From assembly GCF_000002985.6 (NCBI RefSeq), contig NC_003281.10, positions 12,648,001-12,712,000 of the forward strand: a stretch of DNA of 64,000 nt, given 5' to 3'. The position numbers were made by a program, and so were the translations under genes. Numbering within the stretch: position 1 is the first letter of the stretch; each line of letters starts with the position of its first letter. Positions 19,406-31,600 of this stretch are shown here, one piece after another. The notes beneath the pieces were generated by a model. That model saw only the letters and a program-made list of their open reading frames with translations. It did no database searches and was not told where the DNA came from. This DNA comes from Caenorhabditis elegans. Its lineage: Eukaryota > Nematoda > Chromadorea > Rhabditida > Rhabditidae.

Positions 19406-22149
19406 CCCCTAAATTTTTCTAAATTTTTTAATTTTAATATAAATTTTTAACTTATAATTAAAAAAAAAAATTAAGCTAAAAATAAGTTTCGAGTATCACC
19501 GTATGATGTTTGGACTAGGTTGGACGGCAAATTATTTTTTCCGGAAAATCGGCAAACCGGCAAATTGACGGAATTCGCCGATTTACTGAATTTGCCGATT
19601 TACTGAACAAAAAATTCTATCAACTAGATAAAAACACACACATAAAACTGCTCAAAACGTAACAGAATACTCGTATGAATAATAATAATAATGTTTTGGT
19701 TGATATATTTTTGGAACAAAAGCGACATTCAATGTCACAAAGTGATATTTACGACCGGTCTAACAGTGGTGTTTGCTTTGCAGGTTCACATGAAAGTCCC
19801 ATTTCGTTTTGATCTTCGAAAAATGCGGGAGAAGAGACGCATCTCATCTGATTTCGTATGGTTAAGAGCGTGTGCTGACGTCACTATTTTCTGGAAAAAT
19901 ATTCCCGCTTTTTTCGTAGATCAAACCGCAATGAGACAGCCTGACACCAAGTGCGTTTCAGTTGAAAACATTACTATAAAATTATATATGAATATCACAA
20001 TAGTTATTTTTTTTTTCAAAACCAACCACCACGAGAATTCGTATAAACGATGCTAATTTCTCAGCGAGACGACAAACGTTATTATTACTCACTGACTATG
20101 AGCAGCAAAGAGAGAAAGTGACTAACAAATCTTGTTTACACCCTACTTTTCAAGAATGAATAGGCTTTTGGTATGAAGCAGCAATCTATGATTAAAATTA
20201 TAATTGCTTGGAAAATGTCGGAGAGTATAACTATTTTGCCTTAGTATTTATTTAAATGTGAATTTTTTTTAAATTCAAACAACAATTTAGCAAAGAAAAC
20301 AGGGAAAATGTTGGACCAAATTCGATGCTCGAAAATCTCGAAAAAAAAAGTGTGGGACAAGAAGTATTTAATATCGGTGACGACGAATATTTTAAAACCA
20401 TATAAAAACAAATTTTGCGCCAGAAATGGGTCTCGACACGATAATATTTTGTTAACTGTGATTTAAAACTTTCTGCGTTCAAAATTTTATAATGATTTGT
20501 TGAAAAATTATTTTTTTTTTAAACAAAAAAATATATATATTTTCTATCGAAAAACAATGAAAAATCGATGGAAATTGCGCAAAAACGAGAGTTTCAGATT
20601 ACAGTACTCTTTAAAGGCACACACATTTTCTTAGTTAACACAAAATTTATCGTGGCGAGACCTGACATCGTATTTTTGGCGCGGCAAATTCGCAAAATTT
20701 CACGAATGGGTAATAAATGTATTGTTTTTCAATGTTTGTTTCTAAAAATTGGAAGATAAATAGATTTTCGAATATTTTTTGAAAAATCGGGGAACCTTAA
20801 ACATTAGTCGATTTTTCGATTTTCTCTGATTAAAAAACGGAAAAATCAAATTCAACCGATTTTTCCGGCAAATCGGCATGTTGCCGGAGTTGAAAATTTC
20901 CGGCAATTGCCGCCCAGAGCTCATTTTGAGCACAGAACACAAAAGAGCAAATAAGCAAAGTACATGGCTTGTTTATATGCTCTCGAAAACTGATAAAAAT
21001 CAGCGAAAAAGTCTATTATAACTGATCAGAAATTGAATTTCAGAGAATAAAAACGTCAAATTCCCGGAAAACATGCACGCAACAGTTTAACGTCAAAGCC
21101 CATGTGGAAAGAAGGGAAGAGAGGCTTGAAACAAGTTTTTGAGAGGAGGGGAGGCGAAAAGAGGAAAAAAAAACATTTTTCGAAAATAAGGTGATCGGCG
21201 ATGGAACCGGTTTCAAGATGGGTAAAAATGAAGATTTTTTGGTGTTTTAGTGTGAAGAAAAATCGATTATTAAAAAAAAAGTTTTTAAAAATTTTAATTT
21301 AAAAAAAAAAAAATTTTCCTATGAAAAAGTATGCGCCTTTAAAGAGTACTATAATTTTACTTTTTCGAATTTTTTTTTTGGATTTTCAATAGTTTTTCGA
21401 TAGTAATTAAGCAAAAATTATGAAAAATCGATAAAAAATTACCGCAAAAAATTTGTATTGTAATACTATTTAAAGGCGCACACGTTTTCTCATTTCGCCG
21501 AAATTTATCGTGGCGAGACCCCGAGTCCGGTATTTTTGGCCCAGAAAACGCATGACATTTCTAATAAAAATTTTTCGTTTGTCGATTTGCTTAAGCTTTT
21601 CATCCAGAAAATATGAATTTTTTGTTTATTTTCTAAAATTTTTTTTTCCGATTTTTAGGTTTTTTTTTGAGAGAGAAAATTGAAAAATTGACGAATTTTT
21701 GAAAAATCGGTTTACAATTTTTTCAAAGATAAAAAAAAATGTAATTTTCGAAATTTCATTGATTTTTCACCGTTTTCTCCAGTTTCCGTTTGATTTTTGT
21801 TGAAAAATATCTCAAATATTGGCAAAATCAATGCAAATCGGCAAGTTAAAAATTACGGCACTTTAAAGGATCATACCCCCTCTTGAAAATTTGCCGTGGC
21901 GAGACCCCGTTTCTGAGGGGAAAATATAAAAATTAGATTTTCAATTTTTCAGCAGTAATCCGAGTAATTGTTAGTAGTTTTGTTAGTAAATTTTTCAATT
22001 TTATCAAATGAAAACCTGAGAAATTGCAAAAAAAAAACACACACAAATATATTTAAATTTATATTTTTAGATTTTTCTGAAGATAATAAAAAATCTATAT
22101 TTTTCCAAATTTTGTTATCAAATTTGATGAGAAAAAAACATAAGAAAAC
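19406..22149. other. intergenic repeat-rich stretch
   Basis: It holds minisatellite fragments at 19527-19605 and 20858-20912, family R copy 2 at about 19795-19950, and family V pieces. Family V is marked by GGCGCACAC next to TTTAAAGAGTACTGTA and CGTGGCGAGACC, seen at about 20595-20670, 21325-21545 and 21850-21912. No gene is supported. Confidence 0.55.
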
Positions 22150-22490
22150 GCGCATCGTATTTGACGCGCAAAATATCTCGTAGCGAAAACAGTGACTACT
22201 GTATTGCTAGTGTCGATTTACGGGCTACAGTAGTCCTATTTAAAGGATTACTGTAGTTGTCGCTACGAGATATTTTGCGCGTCAAATATATTTCGTAATA
22301 CGCATTCTCGGAATTTTGTGATCCCGTAATAGAATTGTCTTTTAAAAAGAAGGAAAAAAAACCACAATTTCGTCTCAGCTCGATCTACGAAAAATGCGGG
22401 AATTTTTTATACAGAAAATTGTGAAGTCTGCGTCGAAATTCCCGCGACTTTCGGAGATCAAACCGATATGCGACATTCTGACACCACGTG
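22150..22490. mobile_element. family P copy 6 and family R copy 3
   Basis: 22150-22331 is a short P fold-back (TTTGACGCGCAAAATATCTC inward, TTTTGTGATCCCGTAATAG at the end). 22370-22490 carries GCTCGATCTACGAAAAATGC and the right-end motif GACATTCTGACACCACGTGA of family R. Confidence 0.7.
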
Positions 22491-22805
22491 ACGCATTTCT
22501 TATGAAAAAATCGTAAATTTTTGCGCTTAAAAATAATTTCTCTGGTTTTTTTAAAAACAACTATACAGAAAATGGACGTGCACTTTGTAAGGGAGCTTTG
22601 CCATTTAGGTGAGAAGCAGGATATCATTTAAAATGAATTGGATGAGCAGAAACCAACTAGGCGTCGACTTTCAAAGAAGAAATGAGAAAAAGTATAGTTT
22701 TCGAAAAAAACGATAACTTTTTAGAGATTGTAGAAACCCAACAATGCATGAAATTGTTGTTTCTTTTTCTTTTTGTTTGTCTTGTTCAATAAATAAATAA
22801 AAAAA

Positions 22806-23503
22806 TTACGGGAGCACAAAATTCAGAGAATGCGTATTGCACAACATATTTGACGCGCAAAATATAACTATATCTCGCAGCGAAAACGATTTACAGCGAA
22901 GTTCCATTTTCATTCGTTTTTCAGTATTATTTTTTTTCCATTTTTTGTTCAATTTTAATATTCTATATATCGATGAATAAATGTTTTTTTTTCGTTCTAA
23001 AAAAATTGGAAAATTGAAAAAAATTATTTTCCGAAAAAAGTGGCAAATATTTGTTCTAAATATTCAAAAAAAGATTTTTCTATTTTACAAAAAAAAATTT
23101 CAAATATTTAATGATTTTTTCTGGGTATTTTTTTTCAGAATTTTAAGAAAAGTCATTTCAAAGTCATTTTCTTAAAAATTTGAAAAAAAAATACCCAGAA
23201 AAAATCATTAAATATTTGAAATTTATTTTTTGTAAAATAGAAAAATCTTTTTTTGAATATTTAGAACAAATATTTGCCACTTTTTTCAGAAACTTTTTTT
23301 TTTTTTCAATTTTCCAATTTTTTTAGAACGAAAAAAAAAAATTTATTCATCGATATATAGAATATTAAAATTAAACAAAAAATGGCAAAAAAAATAATGG
23401 AACTTTGCTGTAAATCGTTTTCGCTGCGAGATATAGTTATATTTTGCGCGCGTCAAATATGTTGTGCAGTACGCATTCTCAGAATTTTGTGTTGCCGTAA
23501 TAA
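22806..23503. mobile_element. fold-back MITE, family P copy 7, with extended inner arms
   Basis: It begins TTACGGGAGCACAAAATTCA and ends TTTTGTGTTGCCGTAAT. The inner arms, about 22900-23160 and 23165-23400, mirror each other closely, giving a near-perfect hairpin of about 700 bp. It ends about 35 bp downstream of the taf-7.2 stop codon. Confidence 0.8.
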
Positions 23504-23537
23504 AAAACAGCGAAATAAAATTATCATCTTAAGAAAT

Positions 23538-25415
23538 TTAATCATCCTTATCATCATCATCTCCAACATCAGATTCATCTTCACTACTTGATGGATAAGT
23601 GACATGCCGCTGCGTCCTTACTTCATCCGTCGCACCTTCCTTATTCCCTTCCACAATTTCCCATTTCACACTATCCGCTTCCAAATCTGCACGGAGCAGT
23701 CTCTTGAGCTCCTTCTCAACCTCTGGAGCATCCATAAACTTTTTCTTCTTAGTCTTTCGAAATCGCTTCTTCCTCGCCGATTTCATGGGAGGCGTCAGTC
23801 CGTGCGGGTATTGCCATTGTTTTGCCTTTGCCGCTGCTGCTTTCTGAGCAGCATCTTCAGAGCTTGAAGCTATTGAATTGATGGAATCATGGGTGCAGAC
23901 AAGGATCTGTGAGACATCTGCGACTTTATACAGGCTTTTGTTGTCTAATGTCTTGTGGATTTCTGTTATAGTGGGAAGATCCAGGATTTTTCCATTTAAC
24001 AGTTGATTTCCGATTCTGACTGTGGAATTTCGAGCGTCTGAATTCAAATTTAACGAGAATTCCTCGTGTTTTCCGTCCGATTGAATGATTTTCTCGATTC
24101 TACCCACACAATCTTCAGGTACACGTAGTACAATGTGACTTTCGAAGTCTGGTGGATCGTCGGAAGATGCTACTGGTGTGTCGTCGAAGAATGATTGTGG
24201 CTGAAAAATTTCTATTTTTTTGGAAAAAAAACACATTTTTTTGCCCTAAAGGTGGAGTAGCGCCAGTGGGGAAATTACTTTAAAACATGCCTGTGGTACC
24301 ACAATGACCAAATATCATGATAAAAAAATTCAAAAAATTTTTCTAAATTTTATATGATTTTTTGAAAATTGAAAAAATCTCAGTTTTTGCCTAATTCCTA
24401 TTTGAATTACCGCCAATTGGATTTGTTCGATGGAGCGCAATTGCACGTTTTTAAATTTATTTATTTTATTTTTTTGTTATTTTCCACCGATTTTTAATTT
24501 TTTTTGTTTTCAGTGTATTTTTGCTTGAATTTTAGAGAAAAAGTCAAAATAAATGCAAATTTTCGATTAAAAAGCTCGCTTACAGGCGTAAAAATGAAAA
24601 AGTAACGCTTTCAACGATTTCGAGCCTGAATTAATTAATTTCACTGATTTACGTCTGTCAGCGTGCTTTTTAATCGAAAATTTGCATTTATTTTGACTTT
24701 TTCTCTAAAATTCGAGCAAAAATACACCGAAAACATTAAAAATCGGTGGAAAATAACAAAAAACAAAAAAAATACATTTAAATACGTGCAAGCACGCTCC
24801 AACGAACGAGTTCAATTGGCGGAAATTTAAAAATAATTAGGTGAAAACTGTTTTTTTTCAATTTTCAAAAAAGGATATAAAATTAGAAATTTTTTTTGAA
24901 TTTTTTTACTATGATATTCGGTCATTGTGGTATAATAGGCATGTTTTAAAGCAATTTCCCTACTGGCGGTACTCCATTTTTAAATGATAGAAAATAGACC
25001 CTAATGACCGAAAATTTTTTTTTTATATTCCGAAATTTTTTACGATTTTTTCTCGATTTTCAAAATATTTTTTCATCAACGTTTCTCCGTTGTTCTGTCA
25101 ATTTTTCCGAATTTTTCCGGTTCAAAATTGGCTTAAAATCGATAATTTCGTATAAATGCACATTTTTTTGCGAAAAAAAACCTGAAAAATTGTCAAACGG
25201 TGTTTTAGGTAATTTAAAGCAAAAAAAAAATGTTTTTCGCCTTTAAAATGTGTTTTTTCACGGGAAAAATATGAATTTTTAGATCGAAAAAAATATGCAT
25301 TATTTGTAAACTTTACAAAAAAGTAACTTTTTTGTTAAAAAAGCTGAAAAACGGTGTAATTGCTCACTTTCGGTCCTCTCTTCATCGGCGGCCGCACTCC
25401 CGGATAAATTGACAT
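23538..25415 (-). CDS. taf-7.2: TFIID subunit TAF7 homologue
   Basis: TAF7 is a TFIID subunit that binds TAF1 and restrains its acetyltransferase during RNA polymerase II initiation. There are two exons: 25415-25368, encoding MSIYPGVRPPMKRGPK, and 24200-23538 (TAA at 23538-23540), 236 aa in all. The TAF7 core runs from about residue 25 to 200. It includes HIVLRVPEDCVGRIEKIIQ, VADVSQILVCT, GLTPPMKSARKKRFRKTKKK and VEKELKRLLRADLEADSVKW, which match the family block by block. The tail is acidic (SSSEDESDVGDDDD). The acceptor at 25422-25423 lies six bases before the ATG, a likely trans-splice site. The start is 268 bp from the divergent start of elpc-2. The symbol is recalled from the worm gene list, where two TAF7 paralogues exist. 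Confidence 0.92.
24247..24981. mobile_element. fold-back element, family E copy 1 (taf-7.2 intron)
   Basis: The left arm reads AAAGGTGGAGTAGCGCCAGT, AAAACATGCCTGTGGTACCA and AAAAATCTCAGTTTTTGCCT; the right arm mirrors it and ends TACTGGCGGTACTCCATTTT. Internal arms include GTCAAAATAAATGCAAATTT. A related, shortened copy is at about 43575-44216. Confidence 0.75.
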
Positions 25416-25683
25416 TGTGAACTGCAATTTTTACAATTTTTATGAAAATTTTTAGATTTTTTCCTTAAAAATGCAAAGAAAAACATAAAAAATCGGGAAG
25501 AAAAACTGAAAATTAAAAAAAAAGAATTGTTTGTCCTGTTTGTCCTAGAGGAGTACACGGCGTGGTGGCCGAGACCCCGACTCGGCCAGGCAAGTTTTTT
25601 TTTTTTTTTTTTTTTTCAGCAATTTTAAACGTTTTTTTTTGAGTTTTTTCACGAGATTTTCACCATTTTTTTCCAGAAAATCA
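25416..25683. promoter_or_regulatory. divergent taf-7.2 / elpc-2 promoter region
   Basis: The 268 bp between the two start codons includes both presumed trans-splice acceptors. It contains an inverted repeat GGCCGAG (25567-25573) and CTCGGCC (25581-25587) and a T-run at 25597-25616. No TATA box is evident. Shared promoter use is inferred from geometry only. Confidence 0.5.
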
Positions 25684-28600
25684 ATGAAAATCGAAGAAGA
25701 ATTTATCTCTGCTAGTGTAAACCCACGGTCGCACTGCCTGACCGCCTGCAAAACCGCCCCACTTGTCGCCTATGCCTCGTCACTTCAAATCGCAGTTCAA
25801 ACAATTCCAAAAGTGAAAATCGAGATGAATTTTATCATTTAAACTTCAAATAAATTACAGGATGACTCAGAAGTCGGTGTTATCAAGAGCACCTCGGAGC
25901 GTCGTCATCAAAAACCGATCACCGTGCTGAAAAGACTAAAATCTTCGGAAATCGTCGCCGATGAATTTGTCACTGGCGGTGTGGATTCTCGTGTAGTTTT
26001 ATGGAAACTACGTGGAGAACACGTGGAATACGTCGCAGATCTGACAGGTTGCGATGGAAGTGTCGGAAGTGTGTGCGGATGTGTTGAAGATGGACGGAAA
26101 GTTGTAGCCGCTGCTTGGGTTCGTTTCAGAATTGCAAAAAAAGCAGCGGCGTCGCATCTCCATTCGGCTTGGTTTTTCATGATTTTTTGTAGATTTGAAG
26201 AAAAAAAACAACAAAAAAAACAGAGAAAACACAAAATTGTCTTTAAAAATGACAAAAATGGCCAAATCCCAAGTGTTTTATTTCGAAAAAAATAAAAATC
26301 CAAGCTCAAAAAAATCAGGAAAAAGCGTGCCACAGAGTTGCAAAATTGCGCTCCGCCTCTTTTTCTGTGCGGCGCTGTTTTTTTTGCAATTAAAAATCGA
26401 TTTTTTTGAAAATATCGAAAAATTGAAGAAAAAAAAAATTTTCTTCCAAAAAATAACAAAAATGGCCGAAATTTGAGTTTTTCTTTCGAAAAATCAAAAA
26501 TTTTCAGCCGAAAAAAAACCACAAAAAATCAGGAAAAACCGTGCCGCAGGGTTGCTAGGCTCCGCCTCTTTTTCTGTGCGGCCCTGCGTTTTGCAATTAA
26601 AAATCTAGTTTTTTGAATTAAAATCATAATTTTTTTTTTTAAATTTTCAACTTTAAAAAATTCAAAAAAAAAGAGAAAAATCGAAATTTTATCGAAAAAA
26701 ATTCACAAAAATCAAGAAAAACCGTGCCGCAAGGTTGCAAAATTAGGCTCCGCCTCTTTTTCTGTGCGATGCAATTTTTGCAATTTTATATTCAATTCTA
26801 TATCTAAAATTTATTTTTTTTTTTCAGGTATCCGAGACGTCAAACGGCTTTCACGCATGGTGGACATCTTCAATTGGAGATCTTCTAAATTCCACTGAAA
26901 TTAAATTGGATCACAAAGCATTTGCGCTCTGCCTAGACGCTATTTCCATTCAAAATTCTGTACTCTTAGCAGTCGGAACTTCAAAACGATTTGTAGAGTT
27001 ATATGGAGAATCGGCAGACAAAAAATCGTTTTCTCGGCTGATTTCTGTCGCTGGACACACTGATTGGATTCATTCGATTGCTTTTAATGGTTAATTTTGC
27101 ATTAAAAAATATGAGAAATTGGCGGAATTTCAGAGAAAAAATCAGTTAAAATGGCTAAAAAGAAAATTAAAAAAAAAGGGAAAATTGTTCCGAAAAAGGT
27201 TTCAAAATTAGGTAATTTTAGGTTTTTCAAAGAAAAAAAAAACAACGTTTCTCTACCAAAATTTAAGTTTTCAATTTGAAAAAAAAGTTCTCCAAAATCG
27301 AAAAAAACGAGAATTTTCCAAAACAAAGGTTTGAAAAAAAACCTCAGAATTCGGAACAAACGAAAATTTTAACCTTTTTTCTGAAAATTTTGTCAGACCG
27401 ATTTTCAAAAAAAAAAAAACTTCGAAAAAAAATTCTGAAAGCAATATTATACAAGAATACACAATTTTTAACACGGATTACGTCCTTTTTCATATTTTTC
27501 GGTTTTTCTCAAAAAATAAAGAAAGAAAAACCCGAAAAATTGAAAAAAAACACGTTTTTTTAAAAGATTTTTAAAAATTTAAGGTTTTTAAAGTTAAAAG
27601 TAAAAAAATCTGCAAATTTCAGTTTTTTTTTCTGAAAAATTCGTTGTTTTCCAGTTAGTTTTCAAAAAAAAAACCGAATTCTGTTAAATATATTTAATTG
27701 ACTCCACATTTCCTCTGATTCCGAATATCTAACAGTGAAAAATTTCAAAAAAATTTCCCCGATTTTATATTTCAGCTTGAAATCACGATTTTCATGTGTG
27801 CCCGCATCACTTTTTTTTTTCAAATTCGTGCGCGAAGATATTCGCATTGGAGCACGCTTGTGCATTGTTTGATTTTCTTTGTTTATTTTATTTATTTTCG
27901 CGAATTTAGTTTTTTAAACTAGTCATTTCATTCATTTTTGTCGATACAAAAATATTTTCCAGAAAAAAATGAATGAAACTCGTTAAGAAAACTGAATTCG
28001 GCGAAAATGCAAGCGCGCTCCAATGCGAATTTATTTGGGCGCGTATATGAAAAAAAGTGATGCGGGCACAAATGAAAATAGTGATTTCAAGCTGAAATAT
28101 AAAATCAGAGCGATTTTTTGTATTTTTTCACATCGAAATTCAGATTCGGGGGAAAATTTGGAGTCAATTAAAAATATTTTAAAAATTTCTCTTTTCGATT
28201 TTTTTTTTGAAAAGTAACTGAAAAATGAAAAAAATTTCCGAAAAAAAATCTGAAATTTGCGAATTTTTAAACTTTAAAAACTTTTTTTTTTCTTTTCAAA
28301 ATTTAAATTTTCAAAAAATTCCGAAATTTTCCAGACAATAGGGAGGTTTCTCTATTTTTCCGAAAAAATTCAATTTTTTTTCGATTTTTCGCGCAAAAAA
28401 TTTGAGAAAAACAATGTTTTTCGTTCAAAAATTGCGAAAATTTGACGATTTTTCCTGAAAAAGTTTAATTTTTTGAAAAAAGTAGTTTTTTCCACTAAAA
28501 AAAGCGGAAATTCCCTTTTTTTTTTTAATGTAAAATGTTTTTGTTTTTTTTCGATTTTCAAAAATCAATGAAAAAACGAAATTTTTCGATTTTTTCTGTA

Positions 28601-31600
28601 AAAAATTTGGGTTTTTTTTTCGATTTTCAAGTAAAAAAAAAGGAAAAATTGTCCCGAAAAAAATATATTTTTTGAAAAAATCGCTTTTCAATCAAAAAAA
28701 AACAAAAATTTTCGATTTTTTGCGAAAAAAATTTGAGAAAAACTTGGTTTTTTGTTTAAAAATTGCGAAAATTTGTCTAATTTTTCGGTTTTCAGAAAAA
28801 ATTGTTTCCAAAAGTATTTTTGCAATAAAAAGTTGAATTTCTCTATTTTTTTCCAAAAAAAAAAAAATTTTTTTTTTAATTGTTCAAAAAAAAAATTTTT
28901 TTTCTTTAAAAATTTTAGTTTTCTGAGAAAAGTAGTTTTTCCACTAAAAAAACAGAAATTCCTTTTTTTTTCTTTTTCAAAAATTGTTCCGAAAATTTTT
29001 TGGAAAAAAATTTCGTTTTTTTTTCAATTTTTTTTTGAAATAATTCGCAATTAAGAAAAACTTAGTTTTTCGATTAAAATTGCTACAATTTGTCGATTTT
29101 TGCTGTGAAAAAAATTTAATTTTTCTGATTTACAACTTAAAAAGAAAAGAAAAAACAAAAAATTGCGAAAATTTGTCTATTCTACCTGTAAAAATTTTAA
29201 CTTTTCGATTTTCAATTTAATAAGATAATTTTCGATTTTAAAAAATCCCCAAATTTTCCAGACAATCCCGATCATCTTCTCGTCGCCTCAGCTGGACAAG
29301 ACACTTATGTCAGACTATGGGCAATTGAACCAGAAACTGATGAAAAGTCTGAAAATATTCGCGAAGATTCTTCAACTACACCACCAGATGAACTGACATC
29401 ATCAGCTAATCTCTTCTCAATCAACTATACACCATACCGTTGTAGTTCACATGCTGTAATGCAGGGACATGATGATTGGGTTCATTCGACAGTTTGGTCA
29501 AATGATGGAAGAGTTCTGCTCACGGCGAGCAGCGATAAAACTTGTATTATTTGGAAAGAAATCGATAATCTTTGGAGAGATGATGTTCGGCTGGGAATTG
29601 TTGGTGGAGGACAGGCTGCTGGATTCTTTGCTGCAGTTTTTTCTTCATCGTTGGATTTGAAGGATTCCGGCGAAAAGTTAGAGTTATTCGAGTTTTGGAG
29701 TAAAAAAAAACAAAAAAAAAATCTAAAATTCGGTTTTTGACTCCTCGCGGTTGATTGTTTGGAGTTTGCCAGAAAAATAGCCAAAAAAAACAAAAAAAAT
29801 TAATTTTGTCTTTTAAGAAAATTTTATTCGAAAAAAACCAGAAAAGAAACACAATTTCCTTCAAATACAGAACAAAATTATTTGTTTTTCCGAATAAAAA
29901 AAACCAAAAATCCAAAATTTGCCTTAAAAACCCAAAAAAAAACTTTTTTTTTCCAATAATCATTTTTTTTCGGAAAAAAACCAATTTTTTTCAAAAAAAA
30001 AAACTAAACAAAAAATGCATTTTTCCGAGAAAAAAACCAAAAAATTGATTATTTTACTAGGAAAAGCTCAAAAATAGCCATTTTTGCCAAAACAAAAATC
30101 ATTTTTGTCAAAAAAAAAACCAAAAAACCAAAAAAAAATAGCAATAAATAAGAAAACGACAAAAAAATGTACCGAAAAATCCCGATTTTGCCTAAAAAAA
30201 GACATTTAAAAAATATATTTCTGCCAAAAAAATCTTTTTTTTTTCAAAAAAATCATTATTTTACCAGAAAAAGCTCAATGAATAGCTTTTTTTGCCAATA
30301 ATGTCTTATTTATGACAGAAAATTCTAAAAAAATTGATTTAAAAAAAAAAAAAAACAAAAAATGAATTTTTCGCCACAAAACCCAAAAAAATTCATTGTT
30401 TTAACAGAAAGAGACCAATAAATAATCTTTTTTGCCAAGAAAAACCCATTTTTGGCAAAAAAAACCCCAGTTTTTTTGGCAAAAAAAACCCCAGATTTTA
30501 AAAAATCCCAAAAAATCGATTTTTCAAGACAAAAGAAACCTTAAAATTAATTATTTTTTCGGGGAAAAAGCCCAAAAATAGCCTTTTTTGCCGAAAAATC
30601 CAATTATTTTTCCAAAATAAAATTTGAAAAATTCATATTTACCACAAAAAAAAGCCCCAGAAATCAATTTCTAAAATAACATTTTCCAGAAATGCCGAAA
30701 ATGTGGTGATCAGCAGCTCATATTTCGGCGGCCTTCACTGTTGGAAGTCCACAGACGAACAGAAAACCTTCTGGACAGCACTACCAATGACTGGTGGACA
30801 TGTTGGAGAAGTTCGCGATGTTGATTGGCATAGATCTGATGACGGGGATTCCGGCTTTCTGATGAGTGTCGGGCAGGATCAGACTACGAGAGTTTTCGCG
30901 AAAAATGGGAGACAGGTAAAAAAAAGTTTTAAAAAAATTGAAAAAAATGAAAAAAGGAATGAAAAAAATGAAAAAAAAATGAACAAAAAATGACAAAAAA
31001 TGAGACAAAATTGAAAAAAAAAACGAGAAAAAAAAATGAGAAAAAAAAATGAAAAAATTGGAAAAAATGAAAAAAGGAATGAAAAAAAATGAAAAAAAAT
31101 GAAAAAAAAATGAAAAAAAAATGAAAAAAAATGAGAAAAAATGAGACAAGATTGAAAAAAAAATGAGAAAAAAAAAGAGAAAAAAAAATGAGAAAAAAAA
31201 ATGAGAAAAAAAAAATGAAAAAATTGGAAAAAATGAAAAAAGGAATGAAAAAAAATGAAAAAAAAATGAAAAAAATGAAAAAAAATGAAAAAAAAATGAA
31301 AAAAAAATGAGAAAAAATGAGACAAGATTGAAAAAAAAATGAGAAAAAAAATGAAAAAAAAATGAGAAAAAAAATGAAAAAATTGGAAAAAAATGAGAAA
31401 AAAATGAGAAAAAAATGAAAAAAAATGACAAAAAATGAGACAAGATTGAAAAAAAAAATGAAAAAAAAATTGGAAAAAAATGAAAAAAAAATGAGACAAG
31501 ATTAAAAAAAAATGAGAAAAAAAATGAAAAAAAAATGAGAAAAAAAATGAAAAAATTGGAAAAAAATGAGAAAAAAATGAGAAAAAAATGAAAAAAAATG

